64,000 bases of DNA from Coffea arabica (lineage: Eukaryota; Streptophyta; Magnoliopsida; Gentianales; Rubiaceae), in assembly GCF_036785885.1 (NCBI RefSeq), contig NC_092326.1, positions 1,302,001 through 1,366,000 on the forward strand, in the 5' to 3' direction. The notes beneath the pieces were generated by a model that was not told where the DNA came from, did not search any database, and saw nothing but the letters and a program-made list of their open reading frames with translations. The position numbers and the translations under genes were made by a program. Position 1 is the first letter of the stretch, and every line of letters begins with the position of its first letter. Shown here one piece after another: positions 1-11,211 of this stretch.

Positions 1-46
1 ATAGTACACAGTTGGGAATAATGTGACGTTTTTAACTGAGATGCAG

Positions 47-304
47 ATTGTGACAAATGGGATTTACAAGAGTGTTGAGCATCGGGCAACTGTGAATTTG
101 CACAGCGAAAGGCTTTCCATTGCAACGCTCTTTTCCCCAAAACTGGATGGTGACATGGGTCCAGCACCAAGTCTTATCACCCCTGAAAATCCGGCAATTT
201 TCAGAAGAATTAGTATGATTGACTATTTAAAAGCATTTTTTTCCCGTGAACTAGATGGGAAATCATTCATTGACGCAATGAGGACCCAAATCGAAGACTT
301 TTAA
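47..304 (+). CDS. 2OG-Fe(II) dioxygenase, last exon (gene 1, partial)
   Basis: This is the fourth and final exon of an SRG1-like 2-oxoglutarate/Fe(II)-dependent dioxygenase (DOXC class, soluble enzymes that oxidise small molecules in plant specialised metabolism); the rest lies left of the window. The exon starts right after an acceptor ending TGCAG (42-46) and ends at TAA (302-304), giving 85 codons. It keeps the distal iron-binding His (in VEHRATVN) and the 2OG-binding R-x-S (in ERLSIA), and the usual C-terminal FFSRELDGKS region. It has no frameshift or stop. By hand alignment it differs from exon 4 of gene 3 at 9 of 85 residues, so the two are paralogues from one duplication. The substrate cannot be told from this exon, and whether the whole gene is intact is unknown. 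Confidence 0.88.
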   Translation: MVTNGIYKSVEHRATVNLHSERLSIATLFSPKLDGDMGPAPSLITPENPAIFRRISMIDYLKAFFSRELDGKSFIDAMRTQIEDF

Positions 305-2596
305 GCTCTTAGTCCCTCTACGATTTTTCTCTTTGAAACTTATGTACACTGTTGATATGGTGTCCCCTCTTCATCGCCTCCCCCAACTTTCATTCACCAC
401 AATATGTATAATTGTTTAAGAATTAATCCTGTATACACTGTATATGCTATTAGATTCGAATGCATGACAACTAATATTAATTTAAATTTAAAATTCAAAA
501 TTTGAAACAAATAGTATGCATTCAGATTTAATACTGTATACATTATTAATGTATAGAAAATTAATCTATTTTTAAATATGAAAGAGAATGATGAGTGATT
601 GTATGTGTTATCAACGACGTATTAGAAGTCACTCTTTATGCCAGATCTTGATAAGGGGAACCAAAAAAAAACCCTTTGCTATTTTACCTTTTCCTCTTGT
701 ACTTATTTTAGGCACAATTATAAATCTTTGAATATATTGCTATTCCATAAGTACTCTCTGTATTAAATTCAAATTTTAGGTTTTTCTATTATGTCCTTAA
801 AAGTATAGCACAGAATAAGCATATAAAATAGAAAGGATGGACTCGCTATAAATTTCAATTATTATTATTTATTTTTTGAATTTTAAAATCTTGTTCAAAT
901 AAGTGGAAAATAGATCATTTTCTATCGTGTGTCTTGAATAGAACAATTCTTAAAATTTTAAACCTTGTTACTTGATTACATCTCAACCATCAATGATTTG
1001 CAAAGATTTGCTGATTAGACAATTATATACCAAGTATTGTGAGGAGACCGTTCAGGAGCAATCGGTCTGATGACCGCTCTTGCCCCTAATCACACTCTGT
1101 TGCGTGATCCATCATCGAGGTGATTGACTGAGGCACAACAATTCGTCCTTCAGACTTCATCTTCATGGTTTCATTATTCAAAGCTAGAAATGAAACCATT
1201 CAATGCTATAGGTCACCCTAACCATGGGGCAGCATGGATGCCAACTTCATTCACTTTCATTCTAAATTGGCCCTTCTAATGGCACGGGAATTAAGAGATG
1301 GAGAGGGGTCACGATCGGTAAGTTTGCCCACCCCGTAGGTACAGAAATGGGGCGGAGAGAAATGCGGAGTGGGAGTAGGGGTTACGGGAATTTGTCTCAA
1401 TACTATCCCCACCTATAAATTAAATAAATTAATTAAAAGGTAACTATATTTGTCAATATCTATGAACATATTATATATAGTACGGGTGGTAGGGATTTGT
1501 ATCGGTACTATCCCCACCTTTGTATATATATATATATATATATTGACACACACACATACACATACAGACATATACATTATAATTTGAAAACTCATAATAT
1601 CATGATTTGTGTGGTAAAATGATGATTTTGTTATTTTTAGTTTACGGAATTTTTTTTGTGTATTGCATGTTTGCAATAAGATAATAATAGTAGCAGATAT
1701 TACTTTAGTTATGCTAATAAATACGGAGAAATACTTTTAAAAGATTAAAGTATATTTTAAACTTAATTTCATGTTGAATTTTAGTTAAAAGTTCAAAAGA
1801 TTGATTTATACAGTTATTTGTTGATATTATATATGAAAAATTATGAAAAATAGAAGTTTATTTTGAACCACCCATTGGGGCACCCATATTGGGTAGTGGG
1901 GTGGGGGCAGGGGGGATAGCTTAGGGCAAGAGGAAGTTTTAAAGCATAGGAGGGGAGACAGGAGAGGGTTCTCTAATTCCAAATCCATCTCGTTGTCATT
2001 CCTAGTCACCAACTCTTTAAAACCTAGAAATTTTAGTTTTCCCTCACATAAGGTTTGAAGTAAATGTTAACTTCTACCTCCAAAAAAAATTCTATAAAAT
2101 ATTATTACAAAATTAAATATTATTTGTATAAACTGTTTTTCGATCAAAGTAATCGTTATGCTTCCTTCTACATAGATAACATAGCAAGGCCAGTATAATT
2201 TTAATAAAAAATTTAAGCATAATCTAAAATTTGGATAAACATCATGAAGTGAAGGTGATGAACCATTTTCAAGGACAATAGCTAATAGACTCTTAAAGTC
2301 AATTTTGAACTTTGGAACGGCAAAACTTGCTTTCTTCATGTGCCCAAGATGAGTTTTTTAGATTTTAATTATCAGATTTGGAATTTTTTGGATCTATTTG
2401 ATAGAGCTCACCATATTATCCTATTTTTTGAAATCTGTGTATGTTTAATGATGTAATTTCTATCATTAATGCAAATTTTAATAAAACTATGATATTTTAT
2501 ATAAAAAAAATGGAGGTAATTATCCAGGGGTTTACCAAGTCAACATAATTTGTGGGCCCAAGGGATTTGACAAGGTTTAATTTATATTGTATAGTA
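305..2596. repeat. Spacer A: 3' flank of gene 1, duplicated downstream of gene 3
   Basis: No gene is seen here. This AT-rich stretch is the 3' flank of gene 1. It matches, with small indels, 40598-42437 plus 55730-56300 (downstream of gene 3), and from about 1405 on it also matches 13481-14560 (upstream of gene 2). Relative to spacer C it lacks about 375 bp (C positions near 41038-41415) and has about 60 extra bases near 1040-1100. The matching order on both sides shows a segmental duplication that carried the gene and its flank together, not a scattered repeat. Confidence 0.8.
1521..1570. repeat. Microsatellite (TA)n followed by CA-rich tract
   Basis: A TA dinucleotide run passes into an imperfect ACACAC/ACATAC tract. 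The same tract sits at the matching place in spacer C (about 42115-42170) with a different TA length, as expected for a slippage-prone site. Confidence 0.8.
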
Positions 2597-3284
2597 TAGG
2601 TATTTTAATGGATAGGGTTTGATTTAGATCTCTTTGATCTACATTCATACTTATTAAATTTAGTTAGATCCAAACCTATATCCAACCCCTTATGGGTTTG
2701 AAAAAGTAAACTCAAACTCGAACCCTCATAGATTTAGGTATTCAACGGGTATTCGTGAATACTTTTTTGAACATACAATGAAGAACCAAAGTAAAAATAT
2801 TTTGAAAATATATAGAGTTAAAAAATAACATAAATATCATCCAATTTTTATTTTCAAATAATAAAATCAACATTCATGATGTTGAACACAATATTATGAA
2901 TTCAAAGAAAGAATTATTATCAACTAAAACTATTTGTTTTCAAAGTTTCATCTGTGTCTATATTCAATCTTTTATTTTTTTGCTTTCATTTTTTCTTTTT
3001 TTCTTGAAAATGTTTGTACTAATTATAAGGACATAGAATATTAGGTTATTTTCTGAATTTACTGATACACACACACATAGAATATTGCATGGGCATTGGT
3101 AGGGTCTAATCTGGATTTGAATTTGGATCTAAATCATAGAAAACCATACTCCACCCAAATTCATGATTCTCTTACGGGATCTAGATTTGGTTAGGGTCTG
3201 GGTTAATAAATTAAACCTAAACCCTACTCAAATATACTGGGTTTGGATTTGATTTCGATAAAATCCGACCCACTGACATACCTA
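2597..3284. mobile_element. hAT-like MITE inserted in spacer A
   Basis: The ends are imperfect inverted repeats: left TAGGTATTTTAATGGATAGG, and the right end read in reverse complement TAGGTATGTCAGTGGGTCGG. Spacers B and C lack this DNA at the corresponding site (near 14570 and 56320), so it is an insertion. The 8-bp flanks (GTATAGTA and GTTCGGTA) agree at only 5 positions, so the target duplication has decayed. It has no coding capacity. Confidence 0.7.
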
Positions 3285-3603
3285 GTTCGGTACCATAGGC
3301 TACCCTTAAAACAGTGCGTTTAGGTGAAATATGGATGAAATTAATTGGAGTAGCACCTTTTTAATTAGATAAGACATCATTGTCAGCCTATAATCTAGTT
3401 CCGTAAACAACTTCTTTTATAATCCAAATCTAGAACGTTGCTTTCGATTAATAATAAACAATAATGTTGATTAATATAACATACGGTGGCATGAATAATT
3501 GAAGAGTGCGCCTATCTTTTATTATGTTCCGTGAATAGAAGAATCCGAAAAGTTTTAAACCTCTTGTTACTTGACTTTCATCTCAACCATCAATGATGTT
3601 TTC
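3285..3603. repeat. End of spacer A fused to the start of spacer B
   Basis: Bases 3285-3480 match 14570-14760, the stretch that leads directly into gene 2, and 56320-56466 in spacer C. From about 3490 the sequence instead resembles 41560-41650, which lies well inside the 3' flank of gene 3. A gene-proximal upstream end is thus joined to a 3'-flank interior with no gene between. No coding sequence is visible. Confidence 0.65.
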
Positions 3604-4579
3604 TGACGTGCGCGGGGCATACATATATCAATTAGCTCATCCACAATCAAGTTTTACATTTATAATTCCTAAATACCCCACAAGCGATTTATCGCAAGTA
3701 TACGAATCGTGAGCGAGTATAGGGTATTAAGGGTCGATCCCACAGAGAAGATTGCAATTACCGGTATTTTTCGAACTCCTTTATTATCTAGACTACCATA
3801 AACATAAAAGAAATCAAAATTAGCACTAGAAAGCTCCTAGAGATATGGAATTCCTTACTACTCTTGCAAATGAGATTACTGGTTAAGTGAATGCTATTAT
3901 CTTGGCTAGTTATGGCGTAATTTCCTAATATATGTGAAACCTACTCTCGTAGTGAATCAACTATACTTGTAGCTAAATCATACCTACTTTCGTGGTTATG
4001 AAATTAACTACAAGTTCATTTCTTCTATGAAATTACATGAACAAGTCACTAAAGCCACATAGGTGCACCTCTACTCTCGTGAGTGTACTCCCTAGGTTTA
4101 TCACTTCCTTGAACTAGTGTTAAATTCCAATTCTCATTGCAATCTTAACACCTTTAGATAATCACAATTAATGGCCGGTTAATCATGATTAGAAAAGCAA
4201 AAGGGATAAATAACTTGCTCAAAATAATACCATCAAATAACCAAGTAAACATCAAAAACAAGATATAGCAAGTTCAACCATAACTCTAGGCATAAACTTT
4301 AACTAAACATGTTAAAAACACAAATCCAAACCTTTATTATAGCTAAACATGAAATCTAATACAAGAGAGAAAGTAGTAGAAGAGATATCACCCTTGTCAC
4401 ATGAGATCAACCTCTCCATCTTTGCTCCTCAATCTTCATTCAAATCTAGCTACAAACACAAGATGGATAAACTACACTACCTATATTATACTAATGAACT
4501 AAGAAAAACTAGTGAAGACTACATTTTTGGTGAGTTTCTCTAGCCTTCCAAAGTTGTGAAAATGTTCCTCCAAGGCTGC

Positions 4580-4587
4580 TATTTATA
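4580..4587 (-). promoter_or_regulatory. Likely TATA box of the element 1 LTR
   Basis: On the minus strand this reads TATAAATA inside CTCTATAAATAGCAG, at a plausible place in the LTR for the transcription start. The equivalent position is missing from the truncated 5' LTR (which stops at the counterpart of about 4483), so the copy that should drive element transcription has lost its core promoter. Confidence 0.55.
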
Positions 4588-5632
4588 GAGGAATTCAAGC
4601 TCATGGTGAGTTGTTAAAGTTGATATAATTGCTTCTTGGACTCATCAAAAGATGCTTTTTGAATTCTCTATACTTGCTTGCTCAGTTCCAGCCGGATTTC
4701 TTGCAGATACATTGGTCAAAAAGCTTGTGTGAATAGAGCACAAGTTGCAGAGCAAGTTGCAGAGCCGAAATTGGGGATCCGAGCTCGGATCGATCAAAAT
4801 ACCCCTCGGATCGCATTTTTCTTCATTTTTTTCCTTCACTGTTCATTGGGATCTGAGGCCTACAACAGTGGATCCAAGTTCGGATCCTCTGGTCTCGGAT
4901 CCACTAGTCCAGAAGATCAGACGAGGGCTCGGATCATATTGGATCCGGGTTCGGATCTTTTGCTCTGTTTTTGATCCATTTCAACTGATATTTTCTCGAT
5001 GTTAGAAGCTGAACTAGCTCTTGTGTAAAACATGAAAATTGTAGCTATTTGAGTTAGCTTTCCAATGCATCAAGAATCACCTAATTTAGAGCTCCGTGGA
5101 CTGAGAAATGACCAAATTACCCTTGACTGGTCAAAAACTTGTTTCAGCTTCGACCATAGAAAATGTACTTCAGTATTTCGACCTTTTGACTATGAAAACC
5201 ACCGAACTGGACTTCAATGTCTTCATACCAAATGTAGATCTATCTCTTGGCCTCAAAATGGTATAAGAATTACCTCAATCCGATCATTGTCGCTCAAGAT
5301 ATTCCCAAAATACCACAAGGTGTCAAAGCTGTGAAACTCCTTTTCTTTAGAACTTGATTGCATTTCATTTCTTGCACTTCATATTCTCTTTTTATCACTT
5401 CAAAACATCATCAATCCTCCAATTCTCTTCTCAATTTACTCCCTTTGATGATTGAATTCTTAAACCTACAAAAACATGAAGTTTTTGCCGTAAAAGTTCA
5501 TAGAAATACAATTTTAACACTTTAAATCATAAAATGCATATTTTCACTAGAATCTTAGTTTTTTTTTTTTTTAATAATGCTCTATATTATTCAAACATAA
5601 AAGACGATTACATGGACACTCGGGCACCCATC

Positions 5633-6172
5633 CTACGCGCGTCCTACCCTGACACGCCTAACCGAAGGCACGCCCAGTCTATTTAAACGACATTCGCCCT
5701 GGGCCACTAAGGGAAGAGCCTGCTCAGCAGAGTAAACTCGAAGCTGGTCTTGAGGATGAGAGACCCCTACATTGGATAATATATCAGCAACCTTATTCGC
5801 CTCTCTGTAACAATGCTCAAACTGAACCCCCTCCACCAGGTGCCAGATTTGCACCACCTCTCTCCTAACAGACCAAGGACAAAGGCATCGTCGCTGGAGT
5901 ATGTCAATTAACAATTTCGAATCCGATTGCACTACCCTGGGAAGAAACCCCTTACCTAAACACACTTGAACACCCTTAACCATGGCCAACACTTCAGCAT
6001 GAAGACTAGTAGCCTCCCCCAGGTACGCCGAGAAAGCCACCAATACCTGCCCAGCGGAGTCTCTAAGTAAGCCACCTCCACCACTCACCCGGGTTTCCCT
6101 TAGAACACCCATCCGTATTGAGCACCATATCTGCTTGGTCCCCTGCCCTTCACCGAACAACTGTAAACTCAT
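5633..6172 (-). pseudogene. LINE C-terminal RNase H (RVT_3) segment
   Basis: A 179-codon segment. From about residue 30 it shows the plant-type RNase H fold: GGGGLLRDSAGQVLVAF, HAEVLAMVKGVQVC (catalytic acidic residue), VVQSDSKLLIDIL (Asp in the SDS block) and HCYREANKVADILS (the usual R-x-x-N-x-x-A-D block). It is the last domain of ORF2 and lies near the poly(A) end. It is a pseudogene because the ORF2 frame is broken upstream. Confidence 0.8.
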
Positions 6173-6947
6173 ACCGCGCAGTCGATTGAACTACCCTTTC
6201 GTAAAACAGCGAGAAATCACTCACATGGATGGCCAAACTGAACTGACCCTCAACTGCCGATTGGACATCCTGGAATACCGCCTCACACACCTCATTTACA
6301 CGTACTCTAGCCCCCTCAAAAACCGCTCTGCACCTTGCCTTCCAAATGTTCCAGCAGATAAAAACTGGATCAATATCAAATACGAATCTCTGCTTGGCCC
6401 TTGGAGTAGGAAACATCCACCACTCAAATAAATGTGCTCGGAGACTGTCGTACGACCTCCCCACTCCACATATGTTCTGAAAATACTCCCAAACCTCCAT
6501 TGCAAACTGCCCCGCAGAAAACACATGCACCAGTGTCTCTCCAGTAGCAAGCGCACAACACCAGCACTTGGATGCCAACTGGAAACCCATCTCCCTCCAG
6601 ACGTCATCCAAAGGCAGCCGCCTCATGAGCAAGCGCAGCATGAACAAGGACACTCTCAAAGGTATCCGAGGATACCATATGCGAGAGAAGACAAGTGACC
6701 TATTTCGACCTTGGCAGACCTCCTGAAAGGCCGCCGCCAGAGTGAAGAGCCCTGACTGCGTCGTCCTCCAGATCACTTGATCTGTCCCCCTTCCATTCAG
6801 TGCCGGTGTCTGCATCACCTCATCCACAATGGATGGCGGCAGAATCTGTGACAACCGATAATTATCCCAGGTGCCATTGACCAAAACATGAGAGAACGAA
6901 ACACCTGGAACCACCACGGCTCGAAGAAAAAGAGGCCCACTCCCCAA
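6150..6947 (-). pseudogene. LINE zinc-binding RT-associated region (zf-RVT)
   Basis: A 265-codon segment with the zf-RVT pattern: a Trp/Pro-rich entry (FSRIWYPRIPLRVSLFMLRLL), then CWCCALATGETLVHVF with Cys-His spacing, then FVFDIDPVFICWNIWKARC. In plant L1 elements this lies between RT and RNase H. It overlaps the RNase H segment in another frame by 23 bases, which marks a frameshift. Confidence 0.75.
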
Positions 6948-7388
6948 TCAATTATCATACCAAAAATCACAAGACCCATCATTGAGCAACCAGACCATGC
7001 ATAATTCCGCCTGGCGGCTCACATTGATCATACGCCTCCAAGTTGGTGAGGCAGCCCGAGAACTAACCACCTGACAAGGATGAATCCCATTACAATACTT
7101 CGCCCGCATGAAGGTTGCCCATAGAGATGACCCAGTGCGGACAGCCCACCATAGCTTACACGAAAAGGCATTATATACATCGTGAACCCGCCGGAAACCC
7201 GCGCCACCTTCCATCACCGGATAACACAGATGAGGCCACCGAATCCAATGATGCCTAGTCTGCTCGGTCGAGGACCCCCACAAGAAATTTGCACAAAGAC
7301 GCTCAATACTCTTGAATGTCGCCATTGGAATGACTGCAGCAGACAAAAGATGAGTTGGAAGCGACGCAAGAACATGCTTGATTAACAC
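6948..7388 (-). pseudogene. LINE ORF2 region after RT
   Basis: A 146-codon segment with the typical plant L1 sequence downstream of RT (KHVLASLPTHLLSA, CANFLWG, W-x-x-x-CYPVMEGGAGFR). It is separated from the RT segment by a frameshift around 7390-7530 and from the next piece by a stop. It ends in a partial W-x-D signature. Confidence 0.75.
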
Positions 7389-7525
7389 TAACCTGCCTCC
7401 AGGCGAAAAAGTTTAGACCGCCAAGAAAGAATCCTTGCCGAGATAGCATGACACACCTCCCCAAAATACAAGGATTTACACCTGCCAATGTATAACGGGA
7501 AACCCAGGTACCGGACCGGGAACTG

Positions 7526-8764
7526 CTACCGAGAAAAGCCAGTAATCCGCTCAACTACCCTCCGCCGTGCAGGCAACACCGACGGGTGCACTAAGTATCC
7601 ACTCTTCTGAGCACTCACCAACTGCCCCGAGGCCAGTTGATACATGTCCAATACCCGCATAATCTCCTTCAGAGAGGTAGAAGAGCCATTAGCAAAAATA
7701 AGCACATCATCCGCAAAAGCCAAGTGGGTGACCGACGGACATCCCCTGGGTACCGTGAAACCTAAGAAACCTGACTGTGCAGCAAGACTATTGAGCCCTC
7801 GGGATAACACCTCCGCGCCAATGACAAATAAGGATGGGGACAGCGGATCTCCCTGACGAATTCCACGACTCGATTTGAAAAAACCATGAGATGCCCCATT
7901 AATAATGACGGAGAACCAAACATTCGACACTAACCTCCAAACCATGTCAACAAACCTCTCACCAAATCCGAATTTGCGCAAAACCCTGACAATGAATATC
8001 CACGATACACGATCATACGCCTTCGCCATGTCAAGTTTTAGCGCTACATTTCCCCCCCTAGCCTTTTTCCGAATCCCTGACATAAGCTCCTGAGCCAGAA
8101 GATAATTCTCTGTTATGTTCCTGCCTTTGACAAACCCCGTCTGTTGCGGCGACACAATCTTGGGCAAAATACTTGCTAACCTATCCGCCAAAATTCGAGA
8201 GAGGACCTTGTTGGAAAAATTGCACAAACTAATCGGCCTATACTTAGAAAAGTCCTGAGGGTTTGTCACCTTGGGAATTAAAACAATGGATGTAGAAGTT
8301 ACGAAACGGGGCAGCTCCGCCCCACAAAAGAAGCTCAATACAGCATTATAAACATCCTGCGCAATAACATCCCAAGCGAAAGTAAAGAACTGACCTGTCA
8401 AACCATCAGGGCCTGCAGCACTATCCCCATCCATCTGAAATACCACCCGTTTCACCTCCTCCATAGTTGGATCTGCATCAAGAGCCGCCCTGTCTGCTTG
8501 CGACACCAAGTGAGGGATTAAATGCTCCCAAGTACCAGCTGGCCCGCCGGTGGCCGAAAACAAATCCGAGAAGAAACGCACAGCCTCATTGGCAATCCCC
8601 TCGTCATCTTCAACCCATTCGCCGTTCGCATCCTTCACTCTATGAATCACACCCTGCACCCTCCGCTGCTGAACCGTGGCATGGAAATATCTTGAGTTGC
8701 GATCGCCGTAACGAAGCCACTTTACCCTAGCCTTCTGACTCCAAAACTTTTCTTCATTTAACAA
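7526..8764 (-). pseudogene. LINE reverse transcriptase (RVT_1) segment
   Basis: A 412-codon open segment holds the core of a non-LTR reverse transcriptase, which would copy element RNA at a nicked target. Visible in order: LIPKV, YRPISLCNFSNKVLSRIL, the QTGFVKGRNI block, KLDMAKAYDRVSW (first catalytic Asp), GIRQGDPLSPSLF and HLAFADDVLIF (the FADD catalytic box). Catalytic residues are intact, but the frame closes at 7526 and coding similarity continues in other frames. The fragment is not a functional gene. Confidence 0.9.
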
Positions 8765-8803
8765 CGCGTGGCGTAGCTCAGCCTGAGCTTTACTCAGATC
8801 TAC

Positions 8804-9010
8804 CTACGCCTCCATCGAGTCATCCTGCTCCGTGCGGGCTTCTGCTGCTAGCACAGTTGCTTCCGCCTGCTTAACAACCTCGAACACATTCCCAAAAACT
8901 CCCTTGTTCCAGCCCTGGATGGCACGCCTGGTCCGCAGGAGCTTGGAGCATAATATCTTTAACGGAGAGCCCGAGGTCTCTGCTTGCCAAGCCTGGCGAA
9001 TAACATCCAA
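8804..9010 (-). pseudogene. LINE ORF2 fragment before the RT domain
   Basis: A 68-codon piece of LINE ORF2 between endonuclease and reverse transcriptase. It shows the Trp-Asn pattern (QGWNKGVFGNVFEVVKQ) seen in plant L1 ORF2 proteins. It ends in a stop 40 bases before the RT reading segment opens. The 5' truncation of the LINE lies just upstream. Confidence 0.6.
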
Positions 9011-9149
9011 CAGTCCTGGATGCGACGTCCAAACATTTAAAAACCGGAATGCCCTCGAATCTTAGTTTATTAGCTATAAAACTAATTAAAACACACCAAA
9101 ACAAACTAATAAAACACAATAAAAGCACGTAAACTATGCACTTATCAAA

Positions 9150-9162
9150 CTACCCCACACTT
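9150..9162 (-). other. Polypurine tract of element 1
   Basis: On the minus strand this reads AAGTGTGGGGTAG, directly upstream of the 3' LTR start TGATAAG. That is the expected position for the plus-strand primer in reverse transcription. Confidence 0.7.
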
Positions 9163-9167
9163 AAACC

Positions 9168-9187
9168 ATTGCTTGTCCTCAAGCAAT
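9168..9187. other. Hairpin next to the element 1 polypurine tract
   Basis: A perfect 8-bp stem (ATTGCTTG / CAAGCAAT) closes a TCCT loop, right beside the CCCCACACTTAAA block. The same arrangement, with two compensated stem changes, is at 18638-18657 in element 2. A second copy of the block plus hairpin is 1.1 kb further inside the element (10251-10286). Confidence 0.7.
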
Positions 9188-9499
9188 CAACATATCTCCA
9201 ATAACAATGATTCAAGAGGTGAAACCCTGTATGCATTTTTTCGAATTAAATTCCTCATAACTTGGTAAACAATCATTATGCACTTGTTCAATTTACACTA
9301 AATACTCATAATATCAAATAAAGGGAAGAGAATTATGCCATAAATTCAACAAGTTAAACTTAATCTCTTACCCCAACCTAATTTTACAAATAAGCAAGTC
9401 ACATAGTCAATTTATAGCCTTCCTCCTCCTATAATCATCTTTTTTCTCAAAATTTTACAACTAAGAGGGATTTATTTGCACTAATTTTACTTAAATAGT

Positions 9500-9740
9500 G
9501 AGAAAGTCTTTTTACGCGAAAATCGACACTTTTAGGTGAAGATCTCCGGTTACTCAACATTTCACTTATTTATGCATACTCGTAATTCAAGTACTTTTTT
9601 ACGCGAAAGTCGACATTTGTAGATGCCAACTCCCGGTTACTTGGTACAAGAATCATTGGAGTAGAAAAAAAACTCTTATTCTTTTTTTTTTCTTTTCTCT
9701 CTTTTTTTCTCTCTTTTTTTTCTTTTTTTTAACACAATAA
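9500..9740. repeat. Paired ACGCGAAA-TCGACA / CGGTTACT motif and T-rich tract
   Basis: Two similar blocks (about 9513-9556 and 9599-9643) each contain TTTTTACGCGAAA, TCGACA and CCGGTTACT. A low-complexity CTTTTT tract follows (9670-9732). Element 2 has a weaker pair at the same relative place (about 19030-19080 and 19125-19170). The blocks are noncoding. Confidence 0.55.
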
Positions 9741-10250
9741 ATAAATTTTCCATCATAGAAAATATATAAGAATAATCAAAGGAGGAGTATAACCTTTAAT
9801 TATTGACTATATCAATCACTTACTTGGAAAATTAAGTAAAGAGAAGAAATCACATTAAACATGTAAAATTATAGGTATAATTTTCCTCACTTTATCGGAT
9901 ATACTTTCTAAAATGCAAAAATTCTAATTGCATAATAACCATTTCCAAGTCAAATGAGAACTAAATCTTCCAATATACATATAAAGTTTCAACAAGTGAA
10001 AGAATTAGGCACTTAAAGTTGGAACAAATTGGCCATTTTTAAATAAACTTGCAAAAATTTGAAAAAAAAAAATTTTTTTTTGAGCCATAGTGAAATGTTG
10101 GAAAAGATTTTAGAAAAATTTTGACAATATACCCAATTTCAAGCAAATTATCCATATGGCAAGATTTCTATGCACAATTCCAACATTTCTAATCATTTAA
10201 AGTCACCATATATCATCACATACCATTAAAGTGCAAGTTCAAATATTTTC

Positions 10251-10286
10251 CTCCCCCACACTTAAACTTCACATTGTCCTCAATGT
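10251..10286. other. Internal copy of the CCCCACAC-plus-hairpin motif, element 1
   Basis: CTCCCCCACACTTAAA is followed by a 6-bp stem (ACATTG / CAATGT) with the same TCCT loop as the copy beside the LTR. On the sense (minus) strand this puts a second G-rich purine run about 1.1 kb upstream of the true polypurine tract. It could act as an internal plus-strand initiation site or as an RNA structure; neither role is shown. Confidence 0.6.
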
Positions 10287-10540
10287 AAGAAAGGAAAAAT
10301 AGCGAAAGTAAGAGAAAGTAATACTCCCCTAATGAACTTGCGCGATTCGAATCCATGGCAATGTGATGAATTTCCAACTTTACTTGAAAGAATGGAGAGT
10401 TCAATTAATGCACCTTGAAAAAGACAAAAATAAAACTTCTTAAGAATAAAAGCTTGCAACCAACAAGAAGAAAAGTGGAGTTGAAGGAGGAAAAAGAGGG
10501 AAGAATGAGGAAAAGTGGTCTGAGGCTTCGTTTTGGAAAG

Positions 10541-10629
10541 GATCCGAGGTCGGATCATGATAAGTGAGCTCGGATCAAGAAGCTCGAATTTTTTCTGATT
10601 GCAGAAGTGGATCCGAGGCCTCGGATCCA
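10541..10629. repeat. GGATCC-rich palindromes inside element 1
   Basis: Several GGATC-GATCC words occur here, including a 22-bp perfect palindrome at 10608-10629 centred on GAGGCCTC. The same type of word cluster lies in the LTR at 4776-4960, so the motif is found both inside the LTR and in the interior of one element. Confidence 0.7.
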
Positions 10630-11211
10630 TTGAATCTGCACTTATTGCAGAAGTTTCTGCAATTTTCAGTTTGGTCCCAATTTGAAACACACTCTCCAAT
10701 TCGTGTTCTACAATGAAATTTTTAACAATTTAACACTTCACACACATGAAAAGTGACTTAAACATGAATCTCAACATCTCAAAACAAATAAAAAACATGT
10801 AGAATGCAAATTGAGGGTTGAGGTTCTTGGATCAAATAGTTCTCCTTGACACTTCCAATGCACATGGTAATGCTCAAATGGTCAAAAGAGTGCAAATAGG
10901 TCATGAACACATTTAAACACTTGAATTCACTTCAACTTCATGCAAATGACTAATTTAACCACATAACATGAAATTAAGCATTGTAAACTCAAAAATGAAG
11001 GTTAAGCTTCCCTTTTTCACATCGGTCTCCACTCCTTATAAACTCCTTTGCACTTGAAATGATTTCGCATGATTTCTTGTCATTGCTACCTATAAAACAC
11101 ACAAAAATACTAATCAAATTACTAAAACTTACTAAAAAACTAGAAATTGTTAGGTTGCCTCCCAACAAGCGCTTCTTTATAGTCATTAGCTTGACTATAT
11201 CACCTCATTTC

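Larger units (their letters stand above)
5562..9056 (-). mobile_element. 5'-truncated L1-type LINE nested in the element 1 LTR
   Basis: A minus-strand non-LTR retrotransposon. Its 3' end is a poly(A) tail, seen as a T run from 5562. A 12-bp target duplication GAATCTTAGTTT flanks it (5550-5561 and 9057-9068). In coding order it shows a pre-RT fragment, reverse transcriptase, an RT C-terminal region, a zf-RVT domain and a plant RNase H. The endonuclease and ORF1 are absent, consistent with 5' truncation at insertion. Several frameshifts and stops break the ORF. Its GC content is clearly higher than that of the surrounding LTR. Confidence 0.9.
3604..9147 (-). repeat. 3' LTR of element 1, interrupted by a LINE
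   Basis: On the minus strand the LTR runs from TGATAAGTGC (ending at 9147) to ...CGCACGTCA (ending at 3604), with the canonical TG...CA ends. After removing the LINE and one copy of its target duplication, about 2.0 kb of LTR remains (3604-5561 and 9069-9147). About ten GGATC words cluster at 4776-4960, including a 16-bp perfect palindrome at 4776-4791. Confidence 0.8.

Noticed and set aside
305-2596. Spacer repeats as LTRs of a giant element
   Set aside because: They lack TG...CA ends, primer sites and target duplications, and are collinear with duplicated gene flanks, so segmental duplication explains them better.
4678-5005. Overlapping ORFs rich in Gly-Ser and Asp-Pro text
   Set aside because: They are translations of the repeated GGATCC words in the LTR of element 1 and lie antisense to that element.
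9500-9740. Possible CRISPR-like or satellite array in the repeated ACGCGAAA blocks
   Set aside because: There are only two imperfect units, no regular spacers, and they lie inside a plant LTR element.
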